Counted from the first letter of the stretch, positions 17,331 to 26,144 are shown. The stretch is 64,000 nucleotides of DNA from Candidatus Poribacteria bacterium (GCA_022822005.1 JAJECO010000033.1:26901-90900); one strand, 5' to 3'. A program made the numbers and translations. The notes: generated from the letters alone by a model not told the origin.

Positions 17331-18080
17331 ATGAAGTCGTATCTTCTTATTTTTCTGAGTATTGCTTGTATATCTGTTGGCTGTTCAGGCGAAGAACTGA
17401 TCATCTTTGGTGCGATGAGCTTGACAGACGCACTCACAGAGGTCAGCCAGCGATTCGGGGCTGTACGGAATATCAAGGTATATTGTAATTTTGCCGGATC
17501 CTCAACACTACAGCGCCAGATCGAGAAGGGAGCACCAGCGGATGTGTTTATCTCTGCCAGTCCCAAGCAGATGGATGCGTTACAAGGGAAGGGACTGATT
17601 CATGAGGACTCGCGCCAAGCGGTCTTAAACAACCGATTGGTGTTGATCGCGCCCATCAATAGCCCGCTTATCATGACTAACGTGGGAATGCTTGCCCAAA
17701 ACACAATCCAACGGGTTGCCATTGGTCAACCGAGTTCAGTCCCCGCTGGTATTTATGGGAGAGAGGCCTTGACCCACTTGGGAGTCTGGAACGCTATACA
17801 GCCAAAATTGATTCCCAGCAGCGATGTTCGATCCACTCTGGCGTACGTAGAATCCGGTGAGGTCGATGTTGGGATTGTCTATCAAACGGACGCAGCGATC
17901 AGTAAGAAGACCAAAATTATCTATCAGTTTCCTGATTCGAGCCATTCTCCAATTGTGTATCCTGCAGCACTGGTCCGAAACACCGGGCATAAAGTTCTCG
18001 CCCAAGCATTTCTCGACTATCTACAAACCTCCGAAGTAACGACAATCTTTGAAAAACACGGTTTCTCTGTGGTGAAATAA
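17331..18080 (+). CDS. modA: Molybdate ABC transporter substrate-binding lipoprotein
   Basis: The protein has 249 residues from ATG 17331; a TTG directly before it is possible. A signal with lipobox-like VGC at about residue 18 (LSIACISVGCSG) predicts a lipid-anchored periplasmic protein. The core begins with the ModA signature FGAMSLTDALTEVSQRFG, followed by FAGSSTLQRQIEKGAPADVFISASPKQM and the VESGEVDVGIVYQTDA region. ModA binds molybdate or tungstate. Its stop overlaps the modB start (TAATG), indicating translational coupling. Confidence 0.92.
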   Translation: MKSYLLIFLSIACISVGCSGEELIIFGAMSLTDALTEVSQRFGAVRNIKVYCNFAGSSTLQRQIEKGAPADVFISASPKQMDALQGKGLIHEDSRQAVLNNRLVLIAPINSPLIMTNVGMLAQNTIQRVAIGQPSSVPAGIYGREALTHLGVWNAIQPKLIPSSDVRSTLAYVESGEVDVGIVYQTDAAISKKTKIIYQFPDSSHSPIVYPAALVRNTGHKVLAQAFLDYLQTSEVTTIFEKHGFSVVK

Positions 18081-18745
18081 TGCTAACAGCAGCAGAAGTC
18101 AGTGCGCTGGTTTTATCTATCAAAGCTGCCTCGTTGAGCCTGCTTTGCATCCTTCCCCCGGGTCTCCTCATCGGTTGGATCCTCGCCAAGTTCTCATTTC
18201 CCGGTAAGTCGCTTCTCAATACCGTCGTCATGCTACCGATGGTTTTGCCACCCGTCGTAAGCGGTTTTTTTCTGCTGATCCTCCTCAGTAAGCGTGGACC
18301 AATAGGAGGACTGCTCTTCCGTCTTTTCGGTCTTGAAATCGTATTTTCGTGGATCGCGGTGGTGTTGGCAATCTCTGTGCTTTCGTTTCCGCTGCTGGTG
18401 CGAGGCATCCTTACAGCGATAGAGACGGTGGACCCGCAACTGGAGAATGCCGCAAGAACGCTCGGTGCCTCACCGCTGAAAGTGTTTTTCACCGTCACAT
18501 TGCCCCTCTCATATCGTGGAATCATTGGGGGAGCAATCCTTGGATTTTCCAGAAGTCTCGGCGAATTCGGTGCCACTATGATGGTGGCAGGGAACATCCC
18601 CGGCAAGACGCAGACCCTACCGTTGGCAATCTATAACTTCGTTCAGGTCGGTCAAGATCTGAGCGCATACCGTCTGGTGTTTATATCTACACTAATTGCC
18701 TTCGCGACACTGTGGATAGCAGAACGGATGTATATAAAGAGATGA
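18080..18745 (+). CDS. modB: Molybdate ABC transporter permease
   Basis: The 221-residue integral membrane protein has about five helices. The EAA-type loop that contacts the ATPase is readable as LENAARTLGASPLKVFFTVTLP, cut here to its core NAARTLGASP. SLGEFGATMMVAGNIPGKTQT, a strong ModB signature, is represented by GEFGATMMVAGNIPG. It starts at ATG 18080 inside the modA stop. A 183-bp repeat-containing gap separates it from modC, which would normally follow directly. Confidence 0.94.
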   Translation: MLTAAEVSALVLSIKAASLSLLCILPPGLLIGWILAKFSFPGKSLLNTVVMLPMVLPPVVSGFFLLILLSKRGPIGGLLFRLFGLEIVFSWIAVVLAISVLSFPLLVRGILTAIETVDPQLENAARTLGASPLKVFFTVTLPLSYRGIIGGAILGFSRSLGEFGATMMVAGNIPGKTQTLPLAIYNFVQVGQDLSAYRLVFISTLIAFATLWIAERMYIKR

Positions 18746-18754
18746 GGCAAGGAA

Positions 18755-18892
18755 GGGCAACCACAAGTTGAGCGCAGCGAAATCCCGCCTGTCCCGATTT
18801 ATCGGGGATCTATCGGGGGTTGCCCTACAAAAATCAACCCAATGTAGGGGCGGGTTTCTTAATCCCGATTCATCGGGGTCTTATGCCTGCCC
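18755..18892. repeat. Palindromic repeat cluster inserted between modB and modC
   Basis: The arms GGGCAACC (18755-18762) and GGTTGCCC (18818-18825) enclose CCCGATTTATCGGG, itself palindromic. A second unit, TGTAGGGGCGGGTTTCTTAA and then TCCCGATTCATCGGGG, ends in GCCTGCCCAAAA (18843-18895). These match the repeat family seen at 10010, 30171 and 63911. Confidence 0.6.
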
Positions 18893-18928
18893 AAAACGCA
18901 AACTGTTATCTGTTAGGCATTACCTCCC

Positions 18929-20008
18929 ATGCTAAAACTCAGTTTTCGCAAGCGGCTTGGCGATTTTCAACTTGAAATCGACCATACCGTCACAGAAAAA
19001 GTGACAGCGTTTTTAGGTCCTTCGGGAAGCGGCAAGAGCACACTGCTCAACTGTATCAGCGGCATCCTAAACCCCGATGAGGGGGAACTCCTGTTCTCTG
19101 GTCAGACGTTATATTCCTCCTTCCAGAAGAAGCGTGTGCCGCCCGAAAAACGTGATTTCGGATATGTTTTTCAAGAAGGATATCTTTTCCCGCATCTAAC
19201 GGTTCAACAGAACATCTCCTACGGTCGGCCCCGCCGACCGAGTGACAATGCTCAGATTGATATAGGCACAATTATTGATATCCTTGAAATCGGCGAACTG
19301 CTAAGTCGTTATCCAAACCAACTTTCCGGAGGACAGCGGCAACGTGTCGCGGTTGCGCGCGCTTTGGGGATGTCGCCGCGCCTGCTATTGATGGACGAGC
19401 CACTCACTTCTCTGGATGCCGGCTTGAAAAATCGCATCCTGCCCTATCTGTATCACATCAAAGAGGCGTTTGATATACCACTTCTTTACGTTACCCACTC
19501 CATCTCCGAGGTGATGGCACTCGCGGACGAAGCGTTCTTGCTCTCCGAAGGCCGCATCACGGGGCGCGGAGAACCGCACCAACTGCTAACCTCCCCATCG
19601 GCGTTACCTGTTGCCCAGATGACAGGCGTGGAGAACATTCTCTCTTTGCCCGTGGTCGTTGCATCCGAAGAGCGCGGGGTAACAGAGTTGGCACTGGGAG
19701 AACAGAGACTCATGGTGTCGTACACGCAGACGAAACTCGGCGCAACGATGCCAATCGCCATCAGAGCACGGGATATCATCGTTGCAATAGACCCAGATCT
19801 GCGGATGAGTGCACGGAATATTTTGCGCGGCACAATACGGCAAATCGCTGTCCAAGCGGGGCGTGTGATGCTCTCGGTCGATATCGAAGGACATCTGTTG
19901 TCGGTAGAGGTTACAAGCGATGCCCGCGAGCAGCTTGGGCTTGCCGAGGGGACGGTGTGCTACTTTATCATCAAGGCGAGCGCGATTAACCTGCTTTGGG
20001 AGAGTTGA
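18929..20008 (+). CDS. modC: Molybdate ABC transporter ATP-binding protein
   Basis: The protein has 359 residues. Walker A is GPSGSGKST at 30-38, the ABC signature is LSGGQRQRVAVARAL, and Walker B is LLLMDEPLTSLD. The switch His lies in LLYVTHSISEV. After about residue 235 a C-terminal extension carries a TOBE/MOP-like oxyanion-binding domain (RNILRGTIRQIAVQ, then EGHLLSVEVT), as expected for ModC. It energises ModB. It stands 183 bp after modB because of the repeat cluster and may depend on read-through. Confidence 0.93.
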   Translation: MLKLSFRKRLGDFQLEIDHTVTEKVTAFLGPSGSGKSTLLNCISGILNPDEGELLFSGQTLYSSFQKKRVPPEKRDFGYVFQEGYLFPHLTVQQNISYGRPRRPSDNAQIDIGTIIDILEIGELLSRYPNQLSGGQRQRVAVARALGMSPRLLLMDEPLTSLDAGLKNRILPYLYHIKEAFDIPLLYVTHSISEVMALADEAFLLSEGRITGRGEPHQLLTSPSALPVAQMTGVENILSLPVVVASEERGVTELALGEQRLMVSYTQTKLGATMPIAIRARDIIVAIDPDLRMSARNILRGTIRQIAVQAGRVMLSVDIEGHLLSVEVTSDAREQLGLAEGTVCYFIIKASAINLLWES

Positions 20009-20024
20009 GGGGATAAATGTATCA

Positions 20025-20105
20025 CCAAAGCCCCAGAGGGGCGGCATGTCTATAGCATACTAGGAACCCAAATCTCCAAGCCCCAGCGGGGCGACATGTG
20101 TCGCG
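20025..20105. repeat. Two copies of a GCCCC-AGN-GGGGC palindromic repeat
   Basis: Copy 1 (20025-20055) reads AAAGCCCCAGAGGGGCGGCA and then TGTCTATAG. Copy 2 (20076-20105) reads AAGCCCCAGCGGGGCGACAT and then GTGTCGCG. They are 51 bp apart in the same orientation, each with a 5-bp GCCCC/GGGGC stem, between convergent modC and the solute-binding gene. The unit resembles a widespread intergenic repeat of many bacterial genomes. The remainder of this 277-bp gap (20106-20285) shows no feature. Confidence 0.6.
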
Positions 20106-20285
20106 TTAGGTTGATGCACGATATGTAGAGAAAATTACGCCTTGCCCAGCCAGCCTAATAATTGTGAATTCACAGTTTCGTAAGCAGTGAAACAACACCT
20201 CGAAATCAATGCGTAATCTGTCAGCCACAGAGACAAAATAAGAAACTTGATCAACTGGAATACCTAGTAGCTTGGGTGTACCCTA

Positions 20286-21641
20286 TCACTTCGCCGCTTT
20301 CCGCGCTTCCTTAAACTTTTCTTTAGCAAACCCTCTCCATTCCTTCAGTTTCTTGTTACGGAAGTCTGGCTTCTGCCAATCACCCTGAGAGAGTGTTGTT
20401 GCTTCCGTTTCCGTAATTGGAACCTGCCCCAAAATTTGAATCGCGGCGGCCCGTTTCTCCGGATCTTTACTTTTATTAATGGCTTTCCATGCACTGACTA
20501 GATCTTTGTGCGGTTCGATCACAAGCGCACCGATGAGATCCCCCACGATGTCCCACCGTACTCCACCTTTTACTGCGTCGTAGTCTATAGGGCTCAGGTC
20601 CAACTCAAACGGATTGGCAGCAACACTACGATCGCCAAGTTCATCATAAAGTGCTGGGATAACACTGCTGCGGTTCAATCCACCTTTCCATTTGGGTCCC
20701 TCGGGATCAGTGTCACGTAACACCCACAACTTTTGCGCTTGGTCCGACAAAACAAAATCAAGGAATTTCTGTGCAACCGTCATGTTCGGTGCACCTTTGA
20801 GGATAGCGATCGAGTCAGGACTGACGACAGCAGCATCAGCCGGCACAATGTATTGAATTTTATCTGCACCGATGACCGCAATCTGACCGTAGGCATAAAA
20901 GTCGATTGCCATACCGTAGATAACCTGTCCTGCGGCAACATCTCTGGGAATCGCGTTTGACCCAGCGGAAAACGCTCTGACGTTCGCACCGAGTTGTGTA
21001 ATTAGCTCGAACCCTTTTTCCCAACCATAGCCTTGCAGGATGAGTTCGTACATCATGTGTGCGCTGCCGCTTTCGCGTGGGTCTGCTGCCCCAACCCGGT
21101 TGATGAGTTCCGGGTGTGTCAAATCGTTCCACGTCCGGACCTCGGGCAGATTAAAGAGCGCGCGTAATTCCTCGTTATACATAATTCCAAAACTTGACAA
21201 TGCTGCGCCGTACCAACGGTACTCTGGATCATAAACAGGGATGCCAAAAATCTCTTTCGGGATTCGTGCCAGCTGCGTGTCCGGCAGTTTGTAGGGAGCC
21301 AGCAATCCCTTATTAGCCAGTTTGAGGTAATTGTCTGTCCCGCCCCCAAAAAAAAGATCTATCCCAATGCCTTCCGGCAGCCGCTTGAATTCTGATTCAA
21401 TGAACCGGAAGTCAGAAGAGGATCCACCTTGATCTAACCAATCTACAGTGACTTCGCGGCCCGTCTCCTTGGCGTACCAAGCCTTAAACGCGGTATCGAA
21501 CTCTGTCTCAATCCCTTCCCAATGTGGCGATATAATGACAAGTTTATCCTGAGCGGAAGCGGTCTGCCCCCAGATGAGGGCGATAACGCTGCAGACGGTG
21601 ATAAGGGTTGCAAAAGTTAATCTACTCTTTATTTTTAACAT
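20286..21641 (-). CDS. ABC transporter extracellular solute-binding protein (family 1/6 type)
   Basis: The protein has 451 residues with a clear signal peptide (hydrophobic core at 8-26, cleavage near ASAQ-D), so it is periplasmic. The fold of iron/polyamine/thiamine-type binding proteins is suggested by LVIISPHWEGIETEFDTAF, GIDLFFGGG, SSFGIMYNEE, TWNDLTHPEL, ADPRESGSAHMMYE and PDSIAILKGAPN. The C-terminal 100 residues after the lobe are longer than in FbpA-like proteins. No permease or ATPase gene is adjacent, so its transporter must be elsewhere. The ligand is unknown; Fe(III) or a small cation is a guess from family resemblance. Confidence 0.8.
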   Translation of the reverse strand: MLKIKSRLTFATLITVCSVIALIWGQTASAQDKLVIISPHWEGIETEFDTAFKAWYAKETGREVTVDWLDQGGSSSDFRFIESEFKRLPEGIGIDLFFGGGTDNYLKLANKGLLAPYKLPDTQLARIPKEIFGIPVYDPEYRWYGAALSSFGIMYNEELRALFNLPEVRTWNDLTHPELINRVGAADPRESGSAHMMYELILQGYGWEKGFELITQLGANVRAFSAGSNAIPRDVAAGQVIYGMAIDFYAYGQIAVIGADKIQYIVPADAAVVSPDSIAILKGAPNMTVAQKFLDFVLSDQAQKLWVLRDTDPEGPKWKGGLNRSSVIPALYDELGDRSVAANPFELDLSPIDYDAVKGGVRWDIVGDLIGALVIEPHKDLVSAWKAINKSKDPEKRAAAIQILGQVPITETEATTLSQGDWQKPDFRNKKLKEWRGFAKEKFKEARKAAK

Positions 21642-21737
21642 AGTAATATATCCTTACTGTTGGAATTGTGATTCAAGTGGGGGTAGCCAATGGTCTGGAT
21701 CTGAATTCACCTTCATCTGGTGAATCCTCCGTAACAG

Positions 21738-21869
21738 TTAGATGGGGAGCCAGCGGACGATTGCTGACATCTTCCACATCATTATCAAAATTATTGCTAA
21801 TAAAATAACATACCATATAACGCGCTTCCATGAACCTCTACGTCGAACGGGACGTTCAGAAAGTTTCAT
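21738..21869 (-). CDS. 43-residue single-helix membrane protein
   Basis: Reading from ATG 21869 to TAA 21738 gives a basic N-terminus (KLSERPVRRRGSWKR), a hydrophobic helix (VIWYVILLAIILIMMWKM) and the tail SAIVRWLPI. Positive charges inside and one helix are typical of a genuine small membrane protein. An AGGAGG lies 12 bp upstream, slightly far but usable. It lies 61 bp after the cytochrome gene on the same strand, so a role as a small accessory subunit is possible. No family recognised. Confidence 0.5.
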   Translation of the reverse strand: MKLSERPVRRRGSWKRVIWYVILLAIILIMMWKMSAIVRWLPI

Positions 21870-21930
21870 CTTCTCAGTGGACCTCCTGCGAATTGTTAAT
21901 ATCAAGCTGTTGAATGAATCGAGGGAAAGC

Positions 21931-22962
21931 CTATTGACTCCCCTCCGCCATCGTGACCCACTCCGTTTCTGGTGTCGTAGGTGTTAGGCGATAACGCAAC
22001 TTCACTTCAATCGTTTCCGTGTCACTGAGGCTGTACACAAAGTCTCGCGTTTCACCGGGAAGGAGGCGACTGGTCTCAGGCTTGCTTGATAAAGCGGAAA
22101 TCAGAACTTGCTCATCGCGGTTCACTGTCCCACTACTATCGGCGATTTTCACCTCAAGTATAATCGCTCGCAAGGCGTCACCCGGAAGGAGATGGCCCGC
22201 TTTATTGGTCAGACGAACAGTTGCTTTCCCCTCCGTACGCACGACTTTTAGGTTCACCGCGCTTTTGAGCTTGCTAACACTACGGCTGCCCGCCCATGTG
22301 TGCCGCCGAACCGTTACAGTCTCATAGGTATGGACACTCAGCTGCCGCTTGACCGCCGGCATGTGGCAGGAGGCGCAGTTCAATCCCTTTTCTGCAGCGG
22401 GACTATTCTTGAAACTATCAACCTGATTGTGTTCCGGTACACTCGGTTGGCCATGGCAGGTAGCGCAAAGTTCAGTCGGCTTGGCGTGAGCCTCAGAGGT
22501 CACGTTTGCGTGATACATCGGATTCTCACTCTTGTGCGGTCCGTGCATCGCGCCGTGTGCATCGATATGGCATACGATACATGAAACGCCATACTTCCGA
22601 TCTTCTGCCCGCAACTTTGGCATTTTGCCGATGCCAGTGATAAGAATCGGTTCGGGGGCGTGGCACGGATCGCACTTCTTCTCCCGATCTTCAACCTGGC
22701 TCGCGGCTTCTTGATAGATCGGGTCTTCCCACGCCTTTGCGTGCATCGATCGCTCCCACTCGCGCCATATCGCCGGGTGACACCGTTTACACATTTTTTT
22801 CTGTGTGAAATCTCGGTAAATGTCGTCGTAGCTCAGATAGCTAGGCTCAAAGATTGAGTCCTGTTCCATTTCATCAGCAGTTTCGACCTGTGCAGCACAG
22901 AACATTATGAGTGTGAGGAGCAGGCAGATCAGTGCTAGTCGTACAATTAAAGCCAATGTCAT
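21931..22962 (-). CDS. Five-heme cytochrome c
   Basis: The protein has 343 residues. The start at ATG 22962 is fixed by its ATGA overlap with the stop of the preceding oxidase gene; a longer frame to 23016 would run inside that gene. It has a hydrophobic N-terminal export segment (about 2-24). Five CxxCH heme sites are at 58-62, 97-101, 128-132, 166-170 and 196-200. After residue 220 a beta-rich C-terminal domain without hemes follows (KSAVNLKVVRTEGKATV, then NKAGHLLPGDALR), similar to C-terminal domains of other periplasmic multiheme cytochromes. It is likely a periplasmic electron carrier or part of a reductase; partner unknown. Confidence 0.9.
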   Translation of the reverse strand: MTLALIVRLALICLLLTLIMFCAAQVETADEMEQDSIFEPSYLSYDDIYRDFTQKKMCKRCHPAIWREWERSMHAKAWEDPIYQEAASQVEDREKKCDPCHAPEPILITGIGKMPKLRAEDRKYGVSCIVCHIDAHGAMHGPHKSENPMYHANVTSEAHAKPTELCATCHGQPSVPEHNQVDSFKNSPAAEKGLNCASCHMPAVKRQLSVHTYETVTVRRHTWAGSRSVSKLKSAVNLKVVRTEGKATVRLTNKAGHLLPGDALRAIILEVKIADSSGTVNRDEQVLISALSSKPETSRLLPGETRDFVYSLSDTETIEVKLRYRLTPTTPETEWVTMAEGSQ

Positions 22963-24404
22963 TTTAATCCTTGTTCCAGCAGCAGAGATGCCGCTTGTTC
23001 CCCGCTGTTGATGCAATCAGGGATCCCGATTCCGCGATAGGCATTTCCGGCGAGCGCAAATCCGGGCAATTTTTTCGCCTGTGCCTCGATTTCGGTCACA
23101 AGATCCAGATGCCCCAGATGGTATTGCGCCATTGCGTTTGGGTGTTTGGCGACAAGGGCAAATTGCGGATCTCCTTTGATCCCGAGCAGTTCGTGCAGCT
23201 CTCTGAGAACTGATTCAACAATTTCAGATTCTGATCGGTTGAAATATACCTCTCCCTTACTCCCCGCTCCACCCACATAAGCCCGTAGTAGTGCATAGTC
23301 GGCAGGCGCCCGATCTGTAAATTTGACGCTGCTAAATGTGCATCCAATAATCGAACGTTCCTCGACGGTCGGTACAACGAAGCCCATTCCATTGAGAGGA
23401 TGTTCAACATCCGTGCGTCGGAAAGCGAGATTCACAATGGCAGATGAGGCGTACGGAATCGAGGCAAGGGATGCAGACAGGACCGGACTAACCGTTTTGA
23501 CCAGATCCGCTGTGCGGTGCGCCGGGAGGGCAAGGCAGACCAGATCACTCTCCATCTGTTCTCCATTCGCCAGGTGCACATCCCACTTCTCTTCATGGCT
23601 GTGGTAATTCAGGGAGCTGACCTGTGTTCCAAGTTGGATGCAGCCGTCGGGTAAACGCGCGGCGAGGGTGTCGGTCAACGTCTGCATCCCATCCTTAAAA
23701 GAGAGGAACAGACTGTACCGGGCACCACTTGTGCCGCTCGCCCCACCTTGGGATTCTTTCTTCCGTGCAACCAACGCTTTGATGATGCTGCGGTGCTTCT
23801 TTTCCATCTCAAGGAATTGCGGCATCGTGGCTTTGAGGCTTAGGTCTTTTCCATCAGCGGTGTAGATGCCCCCTATCATCGGCTGGGCTATCCGCGTGAA
23901 CGCTTCCTTGCCCAAGCGTCGCGTGATGAAACCTTCCAACGATTCGTCTTCATTCCCGCGACGCCGTGGTATCACCCAATCCAAGCCCATCCGAAGTTTC
24001 CCCGGCCAACTAAAAATTGGAGTTTGCACAAAGGGCCAAAATGAAGCCGGTGCCATCAGGTAGAAGCCGTCTGGAACAGGATGTAGCCTTCCCTTTCGAA
24101 GGACGAAGCTGCGTCGCTCTGTCTGATTTGTGCTTTGGAACTGATCGGCGATCCCCAACTCTTCGCACAATGCTTTCGCCCATGGCTTGGTAGAGATAAA
24201 AACATCGGGGCCGTGTTCGATGACGTACCCGTTCTGTTTTGAGGTATGGATCGCTCCCCCAACGCGATTCTCTGCTTCCAGCAGTTTCACGTCAAGCGGA
24301 ATGCCGCGCTTGGCTGATTCAGTTGCCAAGCGGTAGCATGTCGTCAGTCCGGCGATACCACCACCGACGACGATAGCCTGTTTTCGGTTTGAAATATCTG
24401 ACAT
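22959..24404 (-). CDS. hemG: Protoporphyrinogen/coproporphyrinogen oxidase, FAD-dependent
   Basis: The protein has 481 residues. The FAD fold begins at GGGIAGLTTCYRLA (14-27) and continues with LLEAENRVGGAIHTS. Further family motifs are GPDVFISTKPWA, PMIGGIYTADGKDLSLKAT and the C-terminal ALAGNAYRGIGIPDCINSGE. The family oxidises protoporphyrinogen IX or, in the coproporphyrin-dependent route, coproporphyrinogen III (also named HemY or CgoX), and the sequence alone does not tell which. Its stop overlaps the start of the five-heme cytochrome gene, so heme supply and a heme consumer are coupled. It starts 3 bp after the gamma-glutamyltransferase-like gene ends. Confidence 0.9.
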   Translation of the reverse strand: MSDISNRKQAIVVGGGIAGLTTCYRLATESAKRGIPLDVKLLEAENRVGGAIHTSKQNGYVIEHGPDVFISTKPWAKALCEELGIADQFQSTNQTERRSFVLRKGRLHPVPDGFYLMAPASFWPFVQTPIFSWPGKLRMGLDWVIPRRRGNEDESLEGFITRRLGKEAFTRIAQPMIGGIYTADGKDLSLKATMPQFLEMEKKHRSIIKALVARKKESQGGASGTSGARYSLFLSFKDGMQTLTDTLAARLPDGCIQLGTQVSSLNYHSHEEKWDVHLANGEQMESDLVCLALPAHRTADLVKTVSPVLSASLASIPYASSAIVNLAFRRTDVEHPLNGMGFVVPTVEERSIIGCTFSSVKFTDRAPADYALLRAYVGGAGSKGEVYFNRSESEIVESVLRELHELLGIKGDPQFALVAKHPNAMAQYHLGHLDLVTEIEAQAKKLPGFALAGNAYRGIGIPDCINSGEQAASLLLEQGLK

Positions 24405-24407
24405 CCA

Positions 24408-26144
24408 TTACCATCCAATTGCGTATGACGTTGATCTTGGATCCGCTCCACCGGCACGGACACCCGTTTCGGGATCGACCGTGATGGCACAGACGCAACT
24501 GACCGATCCCCAGTCCTGACTGTCGTGGACGATATGCCCGCGGCCCCTTAGAGTCTCTCGTACCCCCGTATCGACACGCGCTTCAACGGTTACCTCACCC
24601 GGTTGAATGCCGTGAGGCCAGAACGAGTTGGGAAAGCTGTGCGTGATGGCGCGAGGTGCCTCAATAGCCTCCTGCGGTTCCATCCCGAACTCAACGATAT
24701 TAAGAAACACCTGTAACATCCCCTGAACTTGTGCATCACCACCGGGGCAGCCAAACGGCATGAACGGTTTCCCATCTTTGAGCGCCAACGCGGGGTTCGG
24801 TGTGAGTCGTGGACGCTTCCACGGCTGCAAGCAACACGGATGCTCCGGATCGAGCCAAGTCTGCGTGCCACGGGACGAGATTGCGAAGCCTAAGCCCGGA
24901 ACAACCGGCGTGCCGCCAACGCCGTCTGACGGTGTCGCTGAAAAGGCGTTGCCTGCTTCATCAACCACACAGATGTAACTGGTGTCCGTCTCCCACTCCG
25001 AAGTGTATTCCGGTTTCAGACGATCCGGATCCAAGGTCGGGAACGGACCATTTTCGCGACGAGGTTCCGGATGGAATTGCCACGGATTACCGGGAGCTGG
25101 CATGTCGGGAGTCGCGTGCTGCGGGTCAATCGCTCCACGTCTTTCCGCAGCATATCTTCCATCTAACATGCCCGCCATCGGCACCTGCACAAAATCTGGG
25201 TCGCCAAAATAAGCGTGCCGATCTGCAAAGGCGAGCTTGAGCGATTCGATCAGGGTGTGGAGATAGTCCGCGGTGTTATGTCCGATCTGCTTCAGATCAA
25301 ATCCTTCGACGATTTTCAGAGCCATGTTTAACGTAGGCCCTTGGCACCATGGACCACAGGTGTAGACATCATAGCCTTTGTAGGTGACATGCTCCGGCGG
25401 TTCGATACGCACCGAGAATGATGCCAGATCCTCGTAGGTCAGCAAACCACCCTCTGCCCGATAGAAATCGGCGATTTCGTGGGCGATTTCACCCTTATAA
25501 ATCAGGTCCCGGGCCGCACGGAGGCCCGTGTGTCGGTCTCCGCTGGCGTTGCGTTCGGCTCTGATCATCCGCTTGAAGGTTTCCGTGAGGTCCTTCTGAA
25601 CGAAAATCTCTCCAATCTGTGGCACTCGTCCACCGGGGTTGTACGCCGCGGCAGTTGTGGGACAATTTCTGACGCCATCCCCGCTCACAAGTCCGTAAAA
25701 CTGATCATCTACGGGTCTACCGTTTTCGACAAGATCTAAGGCGGGTTGGATAACCTCTTCGAAGGTCATTGTGCCGAACCGGGCAAGTGCCGTCAGCCAG
25801 CCATCGGGGGCTGCGGGGGTCACTGTACGCAGGATCCCAGCGGGCAGATCGCTATCGTGATGTTCGTGGAAGTAGTCCATTGTCGCAGCTTTGGGCCATC
25901 GCCCAAGTCCGCTAACCGTTTCAACGGGTCCACCTGACGCGGGGCTGTAGATAATAGGGGCAACACCCCCAAAGTGTGCAGAACCGGGTTGCAGGACGTT
26001 GATACAGATTCCAGTGGCCACACCGGCGTCGGCTGCGTTGCCTCCACTTTCCAAAATGCGAACCCCCGCCATCGTTGCGAGATAGTGCAGCGATGAGACA
26101 ACATAACGTTTCCCTCGGACTGAAGGTCGATGACTATTCGGCAT
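24408..26144 (-). CDS. Gamma-glutamyltransferase-family Ntn hydrolase
   Basis: The 578-residue protein has the fold and length of GGT precursors. N-terminal HYLATMAGVRILESGGNAADAG is represented by RILESGGNAADAG near 31. The autoprocessing nucleophile aligns with Thr388 in the segment DTSYICVVDEAGNAFSATPS, where classical enzymes have TTHxSVVD. So the Thr is kept while the following Thr-His are Ser-Tyr. The C-terminal GGxxIxxA-type loop reads PFGCPGGDAQVQGMLQVFLN, again altered. No signal peptide is evident, so it may be cytoplasmic, unlike periplasmic GGT. A GGT-like amidohydrolase or acylase is as likely as a glutathione enzyme. It is the first gene of the hemG-cytochrome operon. Confidence 0.85.
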   Translation of the reverse strand: MPNSHRPSVRGKRYVVSSLHYLATMAGVRILESGGNAADAGVATGICINVLQPGSAHFGGVAPIIYSPASGGPVETVSGLGRWPKAATMDYFHEHHDSDLPAGILRTVTPAAPDGWLTALARFGTMTFEEVIQPALDLVENGRPVDDQFYGLVSGDGVRNCPTTAAAYNPGGRVPQIGEIFVQKDLTETFKRMIRAERNASGDRHTGLRAARDLIYKGEIAHEIADFYRAEGGLLTYEDLASFSVRIEPPEHVTYKGYDVYTCGPWCQGPTLNMALKIVEGFDLKQIGHNTADYLHTLIESLKLAFADRHAYFGDPDFVQVPMAGMLDGRYAAERRGAIDPQHATPDMPAPGNPWQFHPEPRRENGPFPTLDPDRLKPEYTSEWETDTSYICVVDEAGNAFSATPSDGVGGTPVVPGLGFAISSRGTQTWLDPEHPCCLQPWKRPRLTPNPALALKDGKPFMPFGCPGGDAQVQGMLQVFLNIVEFGMEPQEAIEAPRAITHSFPNSFWPHGIQPGEVTVEARVDTGVRETLRGRGHIVHDSQDWGSVSCVCAITVDPETGVRAGGADPRSTSYAIGW

